This document shows positions 1-6,954 of a DNA stretch of 7,204 bases, piece by piece. Source of the DNA: an uncultured Saprospiraceae bacterium (GTDB taxonomy: Bacteria > Bacteroidota > Bacteroidia > Chitinophagales > Saprospiraceae); assembly GCA_938039305.1 (NCBI GenBank), contig CALHUZ010000369.1, positions 1 through 7,204 on the forward strand, written 5' to 3'. Made by a program: the position numbers and the translations under genes. The stretch's first letter is position 1; each line of letters begins with the position of its first letter. Below the pieces are notes generated by a model. That model did no database searches, was not told where the DNA came from, and worked only from the letters and a program-made list of their open reading frames with translations.

Positions 1-630
1 TTGCAAATACACAGAATGAAATGGTCACCACCAGTACTTTTCATTGTTGTATTGTTTTTAGCTGTTATTCTTTATTTGGGACTTTTGTTAGGCACTAGTC
101 ATATACTCCAAGAGTTTCAGGCTACTGATATTATCACAAACGTAGATGATAATATAAGCTACCTGGAAACTAATACACAACTCGACAATACTCAACCTCA
201 CCTTCTGAGAGCTTCCTATCTATTGATTGAAGCAAAGGAAAGAAAATTGAAACAGGATTTCAGTTCGATGAAAGAGGCTATAGCAGAAAGCAGTTTGCTC
301 CAGTCAGAGTATTTCTTATCTCTTGCTAACCGTTCTGATATTAGCTTTCTAAAGGAGCAAGGTATTATACCTAAGTATGTGAAGACCTATAAGATAGCGA
401 GTCTTTATCAGCAGGCATCTGTATCTCCGACCATTTCTCAATTAGATTTTACAATGTCGAAGCATGCAAAGCTGTCATCAAAATATTTAGATTACGAAAG
501 AGTAGCTTTTGAGCTGTTAGATCTATTGGCTGTCGAAGTGCACAAACTTCGAGCTTCATTTGAAAGAGAAAACAATGACTGGAGACAATCTGTCTCATAC
601 AGTGACCCTTGCCGTGGGCATGGTTTATAA
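1..630 (+). CDS. Hypothetical single-pass membrane protein, 5' end uncertain
   Basis: I do not recognise a family. The frame is open from the first base, which happens to be TTG. The first ATG is at 16, directly before a classic N-terminal anchor, so 16 is the more natural start, but the gene could also begin upstream of the window. Numbered from base 1, residues 12-31 form one strongly hydrophobic segment preceded by basic residues (R5, K7), suggesting N-terminus inside and the remainder outside the inner membrane. The remaining ~175 residues are polar and look mostly alpha-helical, with Leu/Ala/Tyr spacing reminiscent of TPR-like helical hairpins (about 60-110 and 125-195), but no motif is clear enough to name. 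The C-terminus (SDPCRGHGL) is unlike the helical body and may be an eroded end. The next gene on this strand has the same general plan. AT-rich coding. Confidence 0.6.
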   Translation: MQIHRMKWSPPVLFIVVLFLAVILYLGLLLGTSHILQEFQATDIITNVDDNISYLETNTQLDNTQPHLLRASYLLIEAKERKLKQDFSSMKEAIAESSLLQSEYFLSLANRSDISFLKEQGIIPKYVKTYKIASLYQQASVSPTISQLDFTMSKHAKLSSKYLDYERVAFELLDLLAVEVHKLRASFERENNDWRQSVSYSDPCRGHGL

Positions 631-876
631 ATGCTAAACCCACACGTTGTTAGATACTTTAATCTTAAACAACAATCTCTGAGCAACTGTCCTTCCTTGA
701 AAGGGAAAGCTTGACTTTGGTTGGAAGTGAGGATGAGTCAATTTTTGTCAAGAAAAAAGTGTTGTGTCCTTTCTGCCACCCGCGCCCTAAATCCCTGAAG
801 GGTAGTCGCACTGCGATGAAGAATAAAGTCAATTGTGATTTGCGACCACACTTTTTTTTAGATTGCATTTCTCTTT

Positions 877-892
877 CCCCTTTTGGAATGGG
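877..892. repeat. TTGG-loop hairpin in repeat copy A
   Basis: CCCCTT-TTGG-AATGGG folds with five of six pairs; C880 faces T889. It sits at the same place as the perfect six-pair hairpin 1865-1880 in copy B and has the same TTGG loop. The second pair from the loop is T881-A888 here and C1869-G1876 in copy B, a compensating difference. Confidence 0.45.
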
Positions 893-929
893 CCAGGGGA
901 TGGACTGTTTTTATATATGCAACGTTGTT

Positions 930-946
930 TGAGATTTGCAATCTCA
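930..946. repeat. Hairpin closing repeat copy A
   Basis: TGAGATT-TGC-AATCTCA is a perfect seven-pair inverted repeat with a three-base loop. The corresponding site in copy B is 1925-1941. T953-T957 follows shortly after, so the hairpin could also weakly terminate transcription from the upstream membrane gene, although the T-run starts six bases past the stem. Confidence 0.55.
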
Positions 947-1029
947 GGCCTGTTTTTGGCCATTGTTGATTTTCTTGTACATCGATATTCTTTCCTGCTT
1001 CGTCGAGAACTTCTCTGTAATTATAACTC

Positions 1030-1653
1030 ATGATCTATCTTCTAAGAGAACCAATCAATAAACTCATGAGCGGTAGATTGAAAATTAATTATCATAGAGG
1101 CAGTCAGTTAGGACATCGATCAGGAGATTTTCTTAATTACAATAAGAGAGATAAGTTGACTTTTGCTTCAACCGATCGTTATAGGGTATTAGATTACAAT
1201 CCACGATATGACAAGTTATTATTAGGATTGAAAATGTCTTTGCTTTTAGTTGTAATATCAGTTTTTGTTATCGCCACTAATGAGCTGCTCCTAAAAGAAA
1301 AGAAACGTGATAGAACATCTCTTAAAATGCAGAAGGCCTTCTGGCAAGCAAAGGAAAATGCGGTCACGATGGAGATGGTTCTCAATTGTGGTTTGATCGA
1401 ATTGGAAAGAGGGAACTTTGGCCAAGCTCAAAGAGAATTCGAACATTACCTACCTCATAATGAGCCAAACATAAAAGCTGCTTTAGGGATGGCCGTCACT
1501 ATGGTAAGTCGTTGTGAAAAGGAAACACGTTTTTGCCCAAGAGCTAAAGAGTATTTGGCATATGCTGAAAAAGTACACGATCGCGTTGGCGGAATAATAT
1601 ACGAAGGAAGTATTGAGAAGTTAAAAGAAATAATGGAGGAGCTGCCTTATTGA
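1030..1653 (+). CDS. Hypothetical membrane protein with a TPR-like segment
   Basis: No family is recognised. The 207-residue product has a basic, polar N-terminal part (1-62), one hydrophobic segment at about 65-83, then a very basic stretch (K89-R95) and a helical C-terminal domain. Residues ~116-147 fit one TPR unit (CGLIELERGNFGQAQREFEH: G121, then G128-N-F, A133, F137 and P142), followed by further Ala-rich helices to ~183. Three cysteines (120, 162, 169) lie in this domain. Positive charge on both sides makes the membrane orientation uncertain. The start at 1030 is the first ATG. ATG at 1066 (residue 13) is possible, and ATG at 1234 (residue 69) would give a 139-residue protein with the anchor at its N-terminus, like the first gene. 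TPR proteins usually act as protein-interaction scaffolds; no partner is visible here. The gene is followed by repeat copy B and a shared terminator. Confidence 0.65.
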   Translation: MIYLLREPINKLMSGRLKINYHRGSQLGHRSGDFLNYNKRDKLTFASTDRYRVLDYNPRYDKLLLGLKMSLLLVVISVFVIATNELLLKEKKRDRTSLKMQKAFWQAKENAVTMEMVLNCGLIELERGNFGQAQREFEHYLPHNEPNIKAALGMAVTMVSRCEKETRFCPRAKEYLAYAEKVHDRVGGIIYEGSIEKLKEIMEELPY

Positions 1654-1864
1654 TTTTGAAATAGAAAGTTTAGCAATAGCACAAACAACCGTCCTTCCTT
1701 GAAAGAGAGAGCTTGCCTGCCTTTGGTAGGGAGTGAGGATGGGTTTGTTGTCGTCAAGAAGAAAAAGTGTTGTGTCCTTTCTGCCACCTGTGCCCTGAAC
1801 TCGTGAAAGGTGCTCGCGCTTCATTACAAAAAAAAACACTTTATTTGAAATGACATTTCTATTT

Positions 1865-1880
1865 CCCCCTTTGGAGGGGG
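1865..1880. repeat. TTGG-loop hairpin in repeat copy B
   Basis: CCCCCT-TTGG-AGGGGG is a perfect six-pair stem with a four-base loop, immediately followed by another G-run (1883-1887) that could compete for the C-strand. It matches the weaker hairpin at 877-892 in copy A. Confidence 0.6.
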
Positions 1881-1924
1881 CAGGGGGTGGACTTTGTCTT
1901 GAAATAGCATTAACACAAGTAGTT

Positions 1925-1941
1925 TGAAAATTGCAATTTCA
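1925..1941. repeat. Hairpin closing repeat copy B
   Basis: TGAAAAT-TGC-AATTTCA forms six of seven pairs with one A-A mismatch (1930 with 1936). Compared with copy A (930-946), the third pair is A1927-T1939 here and A932-T944 there, while the fourth is A1928-T1938 here and G933-C943 there, so both partners changed together. The TGC loop is identical. The wider stretch is nearly palindromic (TTGAAA, ATTGCAAT, TTCAA). Confidence 0.5.
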
Positions 1942-1950
1942 AAAAGCAAT

Positions 1951-1986
1951 AAAAAAAGCCCCAAGCGCAAACGCACTCGGGGCTTT
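1951..1986 (-). terminator. Intrinsic terminator of the DUF2911 gene, possibly bidirectional
   Basis: AAAGCCCC (1955-1962) pairs perfectly with GGGGCTTT (1979-1986). The loop region has a small inner stem, GCG/CGC. Read on the minus strand the stem ends in a run of seven T, a textbook rho-independent terminator 27 bases beyond the stop of the DUF2911 gene. On the plus strand the stem is followed by TTTCTTATAAATT, so it may also stop transcripts coming from the TPR-like gene, as expected between convergent genes. Confidence 0.88.
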
Positions 1987-2012
1987 CTTATAAATTATAA
2001 TTTCACTCTTCC

Positions 2013-3098
2013 TTAAAACGCAAATGGAATCGCAACACGCGTCTTATCCCATCCGATATGCATATGAACTAACTTGTCTGACTTTTCTTCGAACATGATA
2101 GACAATGCCTCAAGTACTTCATCATCTTGTGTCACAGGTACAGATACTGTCGCTATGTCTTTAGAAACATCTCTATCATGAGCTCCCCAGATAGGGTAGT
2201 CTTTAGAAAAGATGATGTCCCAGTTAGTGGCACCGAGTTTAGCGAACATCGCATATCTTCCTCTTTCCAGTTTTGTTCCGTTGATCATCACATCTTGGTA
2301 AACAACTATCTCAGTTGCTTCATTCGCTCCCATTCTCCATACGTCACCATTCTTCAGTAAGTCACCAAAGATGTTTCTTCCTTTCTTTTGTGGGCGACTA
2401 TAAGTCACCTGGATCTTAGGAGTGATGTTCTTGGCATCTCCTTCAGCGTAGTTAGTGAAAGCACTGCTTCGTGGATAGTGAGCCATATCCATTGGACTTG
2501 GATCTGGATTGTTAAACATGATCGGGTTAAAATCCATTGGTACCGTCACTCTATGTCCATCCCATTCTATAACCAAATTCGCATTGTTGTCATCCACTTC
2601 GTGAAATGTCATAGCAAGATCCTCTCTCTTATCTGGGACCATCTCCACTGTGTATCTTATAGAAGCTACAGTCTTTGATTGATCTCTATTAGCACTTCCC
2701 CAGATACCTGATTCTGTAGAAAAGTTAATCGTCCAGAAACCGTCTTCTACAAGTGCGGACATAGTATACGCACCTGGAGGTAGTATGGCATCACCTATGC
2801 CAACTGGCACATATGTGCTTAGTGTAGTTGCTTCATTTGCGCCAAGCCTCCATTCGCTACCGTACTTGATTAGGTCGCCGAATAAAACACGTCCATTCTT
2901 TTGTGGACGACTATAAGTGAGTTTTAGCTTTGGGCTTATGTTTCTTTGATCTTCGCCGAGGTAGTTTCTCCATGCTACATTTTCTGGATAGTAGATCATG
3001 TCAAACGTACTCTTGTCTACATCAGGCCATTTCTCATCTTGGGCTGTGAGTAACCATGCACCTGTGAGCAGGTAGATTATTATAAATATGTTCTTCAT
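2013..3098 (-). CDS. Secreted protein with two tandem DUF2911 domains
   Basis: The 361-residue product begins with a typical Sec signal peptide (MKNIFIIIYLLTGAWLLTAQ, cleavage near residue 19-20) and no lipobox, so it should be periplasmic or secreted. Two DUF2911 units follow, about 31-190 and 201-359. The hallmarks occur twice: TYSRPQKNGR (61-70) and TYSRPQKKGR (232-241); WRLGANEAT (83-91) and WRMGANEAT (254-262); WTINFS/WDIIFS followed by IWG. Similarity extends upstream of these (NISPKLKLTYS and NITPKIQVTYS), showing an internal duplication still visible in the DNA (2392-2413 against 2896-2917). DUF2911 has no established biochemical function; it is common in Bacteroidota, often as a single-domain protein. 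The start is ATG 3098, with an A-rich leader and no Shine-Dalgarno site; a TATATTTA box on the minus strand (3121-3128) could be a promoter -7 element but has no good upstream partner. It ends before a strong terminator, so it is probably monocistronic. Confidence 0.92.
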   Translation of the reverse strand: MKNIFIIIYLLTGAWLLTAQDEKWPDVDKSTFDMIYYPENVAWRNYLGEDQRNISPKLKLTYSRPQKNGRVLFGDLIKYGSEWRLGANEATTLSTYVPVGIGDAILPPGAYTMSALVEDGFWTINFSTESGIWGSANRDQSKTVASIRYTVEMVPDKREDLAMTFHEVDDNNANLVIEWDGHRVTVPMDFNPIMFNNPDPSPMDMAHYPRSSAFTNYAEGDAKNITPKIQVTYSRPQKKGRNIFGDLLKNGDVWRMGANEATEIVVYQDVMINGTKLERGRYAMFAKLGATNWDIIFSKDYPIWGAHDRDVSKDIATVSVPVTQDDEVLEALSIMFEEKSDKLVHMHIGWDKTRVAIPFAF

Positions 3099-3127
3099 TA
3101 TTTTGGTTATTTATTTGACATAAATAT

Positions 3128-3144
3128 ACAAGCTTGCTGCTTGT
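3128..3144. promoter_or_regulatory. Short inverted repeat between divergent genes
   Basis: ACAAGC (3128-3133) and GCTTGT (3139-3144) are perfect six-base arms around a five-base spacer. It is the only clear dyad in the 138-bp gap between the DUF2911 gene and the transporter gene. It lies about 30 bases upstream of the DUF2911 start, next to the possible TATATTTA box, so it could be an operator. Six-base arms may also arise by chance. Confidence 0.2.
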
Positions 3145-3236
3145 GCAGATGTTAGGAGGGAGACATTAAGAATTAATTATGGTATCTCGCTAATAAGCCC
3201 GTCCTTACATGCTGATTCAAGCTATCTCAGAGGCCT

Positions 3237-4109
3237 ATGATTCTTCTTTTACTTTGCATATTATGCAATGTTGTTCTTGCAGTCATCTTCAAGAATTTTG
3301 ATCGGTACAAGGTGGATAACCTTCATGCCATCATCATCAATTACATCGTCTGTGTGACCTTTGCCTCGGTGTTGTTAGGTGAGTCGGCGGTGCCTGCAGA
3401 TGTCTTGAGCAAGCCTTGGTTACCATATAGCGTAGCGCTGGCATTCTTGTTCATTACTGGTTTTAACATCATGGCTTTGTCCTTTCAGAAGAGTGGAGTG
3501 GCATTGACTGCGATCATACAGAAGATGTCACTCATCGTTCCTGCGTCAGTTGCGATTGCGGTATACGGAGAGCCATTGGGTTGGTATAAGGCCATTGGTA
3601 TAGCGGCGGCGGTCGTTGCTATTTTTTTAGTGAATATCCCTCCTAAGGAGAGCAAAACAAAGTTTTCATTCTTCCAACCGTTGATCGTCTATCCTTTAGT
3701 GACATTTGTCTTGAGCGGTATCATCGAAGTCATCTTGTTCTATGTAGAAGTCGAAGGGATCGTTGGGACAGAGAGCGCTTATTTTACGGCGACTTCTTTT
3801 GGTACAGCTGCTGTTTTCGGAGTGGTTTTCGCTCTTGGCAAATATCTCAAAGACAGAAGGACTCCAGGTGTCAAAGAGCTCATAGGTGGTATCACTCTTG
3901 GGCTGCCTAACTACTTGAGCATCTATCTTTTAGTCGTACTATTAGCAAAGGGCTGGGAGGGCTCCATCCTCTTTCCGCTTAATAGTATAGGTATCCTTGT
4001 CCTCACTTCTCTCATAGGCTTTATCTTTTACAAGGAGCATCCAGATCGTATGAAGGTGATTGGTATTTTACTGGGTGTTGGAGCTATTGTGATGCTTTCT
4101 CTGGCCTAA
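3237..4109 (+). CDS. EamA/DMT-superfamily membrane transporter
   Basis: The 290-residue protein is almost wholly hydrophobic, with about ten predicted membrane helices (roughly 1-18, 30-48, 65-84, 90-110, 117-135, 147-168, 183-203, 217-238, 243-264, 270-290). They fall into two halves joined by a polar loop (PPKESKTK, 135-142), the usual layout and length of EamA-type drug/metabolite transporters. Each half ends in the typical pattern of a helix, a Glu/Pro turn and a Gly-rich last helix: YGEPLGWYKAIGIAAAVVAI in the first half and YKEHPDRMKVIGILLGVGAI in the second. The family exports or imports small metabolites; the substrate cannot be read from sequence. Start ATG 3237 lacks a Shine-Dalgarno site. 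The gene stands alone: divergent from DUF2911 and 100 bp from the next gene, with no good terminator. A sampled line of its coding (3361-3420) is 57% GC, clearly richer than neighbouring genes. Confidence 0.88.
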   Translation: MILLLLCILCNVVLAVIFKNFDRYKVDNLHAIIINYIVCVTFASVLLGESAVPADVLSKPWLPYSVALAFLFITGFNIMALSFQKSGVALTAIIQKMSLIVPASVAIAVYGEPLGWYKAIGIAAAVVAIFLVNIPPKESKTKFSFFQPLIVYPLVTFVLSGIIEVILFYVEVEGIVGTESAYFTATSFGTAAVFGVVFALGKYLKDRRTPGVKELIGGITLGLPNYLSIYLLVVLLAKGWEGSILFPLNSIGILVLTSLIGFIFYKEHPDRMKVIGILLGVGAIVMLSLA

Positions 4110-4209
4110 CTCGTTAATAGTAGGGTAGAGTTGATCGCTTAGCGCAAATATTACTTGTTTCACAGATTTAGGATGTTCATACTAATCTCACTACTTTACG
4201 GCTACTAAC

Positions 4210-6111
4210 ATGCTACGTATGAAAACTAACTATTTATGGGTTGCCCTAGTTGTGGTCACTCTGCTCTCTTGTGATAATCAAGTAGAACAAAGCAAAAATC
4301 AAAGTGCAGATGTTGCCGACAACATAACGGCTACAGCGAAGACTGTGGACTATAATCCCAATCGCAATGCCTATTTCGGAGACTTACATATCCACTCGAG
4401 TTGGTCTTTTGATGCATTCATATACAACGTCAGAACGACACCTGAAGACGCATATCGATTTGGTAAAGGAGAAATGATACAACATCCTGTTGCTGGAGAT
4501 ATTCAAAACAGACGACCGCTTGACTTTATGGCTGTCACTGATCATGCCGAATACATGGGCGTTATGATGCAGATGCTTGATAAGGATAGTCCTCTAGCTA
4601 AATTAGAATTTGCAAAAAGAATAAGAAGTGAAGATAGGGCTGAGTCGTTAGCTGCTTTTGGTGAAGTAGGACAAAGCCTTGCTCGCAATGAACCCATGAC
4701 AGATCTAATCGAAAAAGATGTCATATCTGATACTTGGCAGAAGCAAATAGAAATTGCAAATCGATTCAATGAACCGGGAGTATTTACAACTTTTCCCGCT
4801 TATGAATGGACGTCCAGTCCATCCCGAGGAAGCGGTGCACCCGAAAATATGTATGCCGCTAACATGCACCGTAACGTCATCTACAAAGGAGATAAGATAT
4901 CAACTATTCCATTTTCTTCTTTTGATAGCCAAGACCCAGAGCAGCTATGGAAGTGGATGGAAAAAGAAAAAGCTAAGGGCATTGATCTAATTGCAATTCC
5001 TCACAATTCTAATATGAGCGATGGACTCATGTACGACAAGAAAACTTATGATGGCAGACCGATCGATAAAGCTTATGCTCAACTAAGGATAGACAATGAA
5101 CCGATCAATGAAGTAGTTCAGATCAAGGGACAGTCTATGTCTCATCCGCTCTTAAACCCCAATGATGAATTTGCAGATTATGAACTGTACGCTTACACTT
5201 TTGCAGTAGGCCTACCTCCTGCTAGTAAGCCTCAGGGAAGTTATGTTCGTGAAGCATTTGAACAAGGGCTTTCGCATAAAAAAGAACTCGGTGTTAATCC
5301 ATATGAATTTGGAATCATTGGCTCTTCTGATGGCCATAACTCTGGAGGCCCGGTTGAAGAAGATGGATATTTTGGCAAGTTGGGAGTTGTAGATGGAAGC
5401 CCACAAGTAAGATTGCAAGCTGGGGAAAGAGGAAGCCGATTTCTAAGATCTCGATATATGAGTGCAGCAGGCTTAGCTGGCGTATGGGCTGAGGAAAATA
5501 CAAGATCCTCTATATACAGTTCGCTCAAGCGCAAAGAAACATTTGCGACAAGCGGACCTCGGATAGCAGTAAGGTTCTTTATGGGTACAGACTTCGCTGG
5601 CACTGACTTAAGTGATCAATCATGGTTGGACAAAGCTTACGATTCTGGCGTTCCGATGGGAAGTAAATTAGAAAGCAAAACAGAATCACCAGACTTTATA
5701 GTTTGGGCCAGCAAAGATGCAGATGGCGCTAACCTCGATCGCATACAGATCATAAAGCAGTGGATAGATAAAGCTGGAAAAACGCATGAGAAAATATACA
5801 ATGCCGCTTGGTCAGATAAAAGAGTAAAAGATGCCAATGGAAACATTCCTGCAGTTGGTAATACTGTAGATGTCCCCGATGCCTCATACACTAATACTAT
5901 AGGTGATGCTACTCTTAGCGCAGTTTGGAATGATCCAGACTTTGATGCTGCACAGTCAGCGTTATATTTAGTAAGGGTTTTAGAAATTCCGACTCCAAGA
6001 TGGACTACATATGATGCTAAGGCTTTAGGTATTATTATTCCGGATGATCTAGATGCAACCACTCAAGAAAGAGCTTGGAGTAGTCCGATATGGTATGAAC
6101 CTTCTAAGTGA
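4210..6111 (+). CDS. DUF3604-family lipoprotein (PHP-like metal-site protein)
   Basis: This 633-residue protein has a lipoprotein signal: hydrophobic 9-19 and lipobox LLSC with C21, then a polar linker to ~47. The rest is a full-length DUF3604 domain. Histidine/aspartate motifs resemble those of PHP metallo-phosphoesterases: GDLHIHS (57-63; H60, H62), AVTDHAEYMG (108-117; D111, H112, E114), H220, IPHN (263-266; H265) and GSSDGHN (371-377; D374, H376). The shared logic suggests a hydrolase with two or three metal ions, but the substrate is unknown. It is placed in the envelope, lipid-anchored. Start: ATG 4210, or ATG 4219, which gives a more usual short signal (MKTNYLW). A weak TTG (4131-4133) with TACTTG (4152-4157) might be a promoter. 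It is the first gene of an operon with a PPIase 15 bp downstream and a HupE/UreJ-like gene after that. All motifs look intact, with no frameshift. Confidence 0.92.
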   Translation: MLRMKTNYLWVALVVVTLLSCDNQVEQSKNQSADVADNITATAKTVDYNPNRNAYFGDLHIHSSWSFDAFIYNVRTTPEDAYRFGKGEMIQHPVAGDIQNRRPLDFMAVTDHAEYMGVMMQMLDKDSPLAKLEFAKRIRSEDRAESLAAFGEVGQSLARNEPMTDLIEKDVISDTWQKQIEIANRFNEPGVFTTFPAYEWTSSPSRGSGAPENMYAANMHRNVIYKGDKISTIPFSSFDSQDPEQLWKWMEKEKAKGIDLIAIPHNSNMSDGLMYDKKTYDGRPIDKAYAQLRIDNEPINEVVQIKGQSMSHPLLNPNDEFADYELYAYTFAVGLPPASKPQGSYVREAFEQGLSHKKELGVNPYEFGIIGSSDGHNSGGPVEEDGYFGKLGVVDGSPQVRLQAGERGSRFLRSRYMSAAGLAGVWAEENTRSSIYSSLKRKETFATSGPRIAVRFFMGTDFAGTDLSDQSWLDKAYDSGVPMGSKLESKTESPDFIVWASKDADGANLDRIQIIKQWIDKAGKTHEKIYNAAWSDKRVKDANGNIPAVGNTVDVPDASYTNTIGDATLSAVWNDPDFDAAQSALYLVRVLEIPTPRWTTYDAKALGIIIPDDLDATTQERAWSSPIWYEPSK

Positions 6112-6126
6112 TATAGATAGAGCAGT

Positions 6127-6954
6127 ATGAACCGATACGCAAAAGAGCCTCTTTTTTACTTTCTATTAATAGGCTTGGGCATTTTTGTTATTGACCATTT
6201 TTTCAATGGTGCAGATGAGAGCATAGATGAGATTATAATCACTGATGATGACGTTTCCAGATTAAGTCAATTTTATAAAAAGAATTGGAATGAAGATCCA
6301 AGCCCAGAGACTATTGAAAAGTTAATCGCAGAGTATGTGGATAGTGAGATTTATTATAAAGAAGCACTAAAGCTCAACCTTGATCATAATGATGAGATTA
6401 TAAAAAGAAGATTAAGGCAGAAGTATGAGTTTGTTGCACAGGACTTAGCGGACACTCAAGATCCATCTGAAGAAGATCTTCAAGCCTTCTATAAAGAGCA
6501 TATAGAAGATTATAGAAGTGAACCACAGATTACTTTCTATCAATACTACATAAACTCAGATCTTCATAAAGATGATGTAGGAGTAGCACAGAAGTTGTAT
6601 CAAAAACTGAGATCGAAGCAACCATCAGAAATTGAAAAATCTGGAGATGCGTTTCACATAGTAACCTTTCAAGATTCAAAAGAGCTTTCAGAAGTGACGA
6701 GAGTATTTGGAAGTGAGTTTGCAGCGTCATTATTCGCGACAACCGAGACCGGTTGGCAAGAACCTATACGTTCTGGATTTGGTATGCATGTTGTGCATGT
6801 CACAGAAAGTACAGACAGCCAAGAAATTCCTTTAGAAGAGATCATCGATGAGGTGAAGATAGATTGGAAGACAAGCAATAGACAATACTTTAGTGATGCA
6901 TTAACTGATGCCATCCGTAAGAATTATAAAATCATCAGACAGGATGGTGAGTAA
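6127..6954 (+). CDS. Membrane-anchored parvulin-like peptidyl-prolyl isomerase
   Basis: Residues 8-25 form one N-terminal membrane anchor without a cleavage site, so the 275-residue protein should face the periplasm. Residues ~30-128 are a helical SurA/PrsA-type N-terminal region (acidic, with ETIEKLIAEYVDSEIYYKEA typical of this chaperone fold). Residues ~133-228 are a divergent parvulin domain; its end is clear: VFGSEFAASLFATTETGW, then EPIRSGFGMHVVHVTE, with H221 at the conserved second-histidine position. The first parvulin histidine, normally near an ARHIL-like start, is replaced (ITFYQYYI, 135-142), so isomerase activity is doubtful and a chaperone role is possible. The gene follows the DUF3604 gene by 15 bp and overlaps the next gene by 11 bp, pointing to cotranscription. 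From the context I infer, without proof, that it helps fold or insert its operon partners. A homologous family is often annotated beside HupE/UreJ genes. Confidence 0.85.
   Translation: MNRYAKEPLFYFLLIGLGIFVIDHFFNGADESIDEIIITDDDVSRLSQFYKKNWNEDPSPETIEKLIAEYVDSEIYYKEALKLNLDHNDEIIKRRLRQKYEFVAQDLADTQDPSEEDLQAFYKEHIEDYRSEPQITFYQYYINSDLHKDDVGVAQKLYQKLRSKQPSEIEKSGDAFHIVTFQDSKELSEVTRVFGSEFAASLFATTETGWQEPIRSGFGMHVVHVTESTDSQEIPLEEIIDEVKIDWKTSNRQYFSDALTDAIRKNYKIIRQDGE

Larger units (their letters stand above)
689..946. repeat. Imperfect direct repeat, copy A (~258 bp)
   Basis: This fills most of the 399-bp gap between the two membrane-protein genes. It aligns along its length with 1691-1941. Shared blocks include 15 identical bases (689-703 with 1691-1705), 27 identical bases (754-780 with 1762-1788), a CATTTCT/TTTCCCC block leading into a TTGG-loop hairpin (877-892), a TGGACT block (901-906), and a hairpin at the 3' end (930-946). 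Indels break reading frames between copies, for example 2 bp in the A-run before 759, so the weak ORF across it is not convincing. GC-rich tracts stand out from the AT-rich neighbours. It could be a MITE- or REP-like intergenic element, or a structured 3' region; the sequence does not decide. The rest of the gap (631-688 and 947-1029) holds no recognisable signal apart from the palindrome CAGGCCTG at 945-952. Confidence 0.75.
1691..1941. repeat. Imperfect direct repeat, copy B (~251 bp)
   Basis: This is the second copy of the element at 689-946, starting 37 bases after the stop of the TPR-like gene (copy A starts 58 bases after its gene's stop). It fills most of the 359-bp gap 1654-2012; the remainder is the terminator at 1951-1986 plus short AT-rich spacers. 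The 27 identical bases are at 1762-1788. The GC-rich hairpin at 1865-1880 is better formed than in copy A, and the closing hairpin lies at 1925-1941. The minus-strand ORF over this copy uses a different frame from the one over copy A, so no shared protein is encoded. No transposase and no clear target-site duplication were found next to either copy. Confidence 0.75.

Noticed and set aside
711..932. Plus-strand open frame of 73 codons across repeat copy A, peptide starting MTLVGSEDES
   Set aside because: The matching frame in copy B keeps LVGSED and a VKKK stretch, then is broken by a 2-bp indel and soon stops; there is no domain and no start signal. Most likely non-coding.
1621..1839. Minus-strand open frame over repeat copy B, and the similar one at 665-868 over copy A
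   Set aside because: The two read the shared DNA in different frames, so no peptide is conserved, and one overlaps the end of the TPR-like gene.
1955..1986. Possible end of a mobile element at the GCCCC/GGGGC inverted repeat
   Set aside because: The stem plus T-run right after a stop codon is fully explained as a terminator, and no transposase is near.
2127..2678. Plus-strand open frames within the DUF2911 gene
   Set aside because: Shadows of a gene with strong domain evidence on the minus strand; peptides look random.
3115..3120. TTGACA, a perfect sigma-70 -35 hexamer on the plus strand before the transporter
   Set aside because: No -10 element at proper spacing, and Bacteroidota housekeeping promoters use a different consensus; likely chance.
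4108..4132. AACTC/GAGTT inverted repeat after the transporter gene as a terminator
   Set aside because: Only five pairs with a 15-base loop, AT-rich, and no T-run.
5241..6062. Minus-strand open frames of 120 and 141 codons within the DUF3604 gene
   Set aside because: They lie opposite an intact, motif-rich coding sequence and show no recognisable domain or upstream signals.
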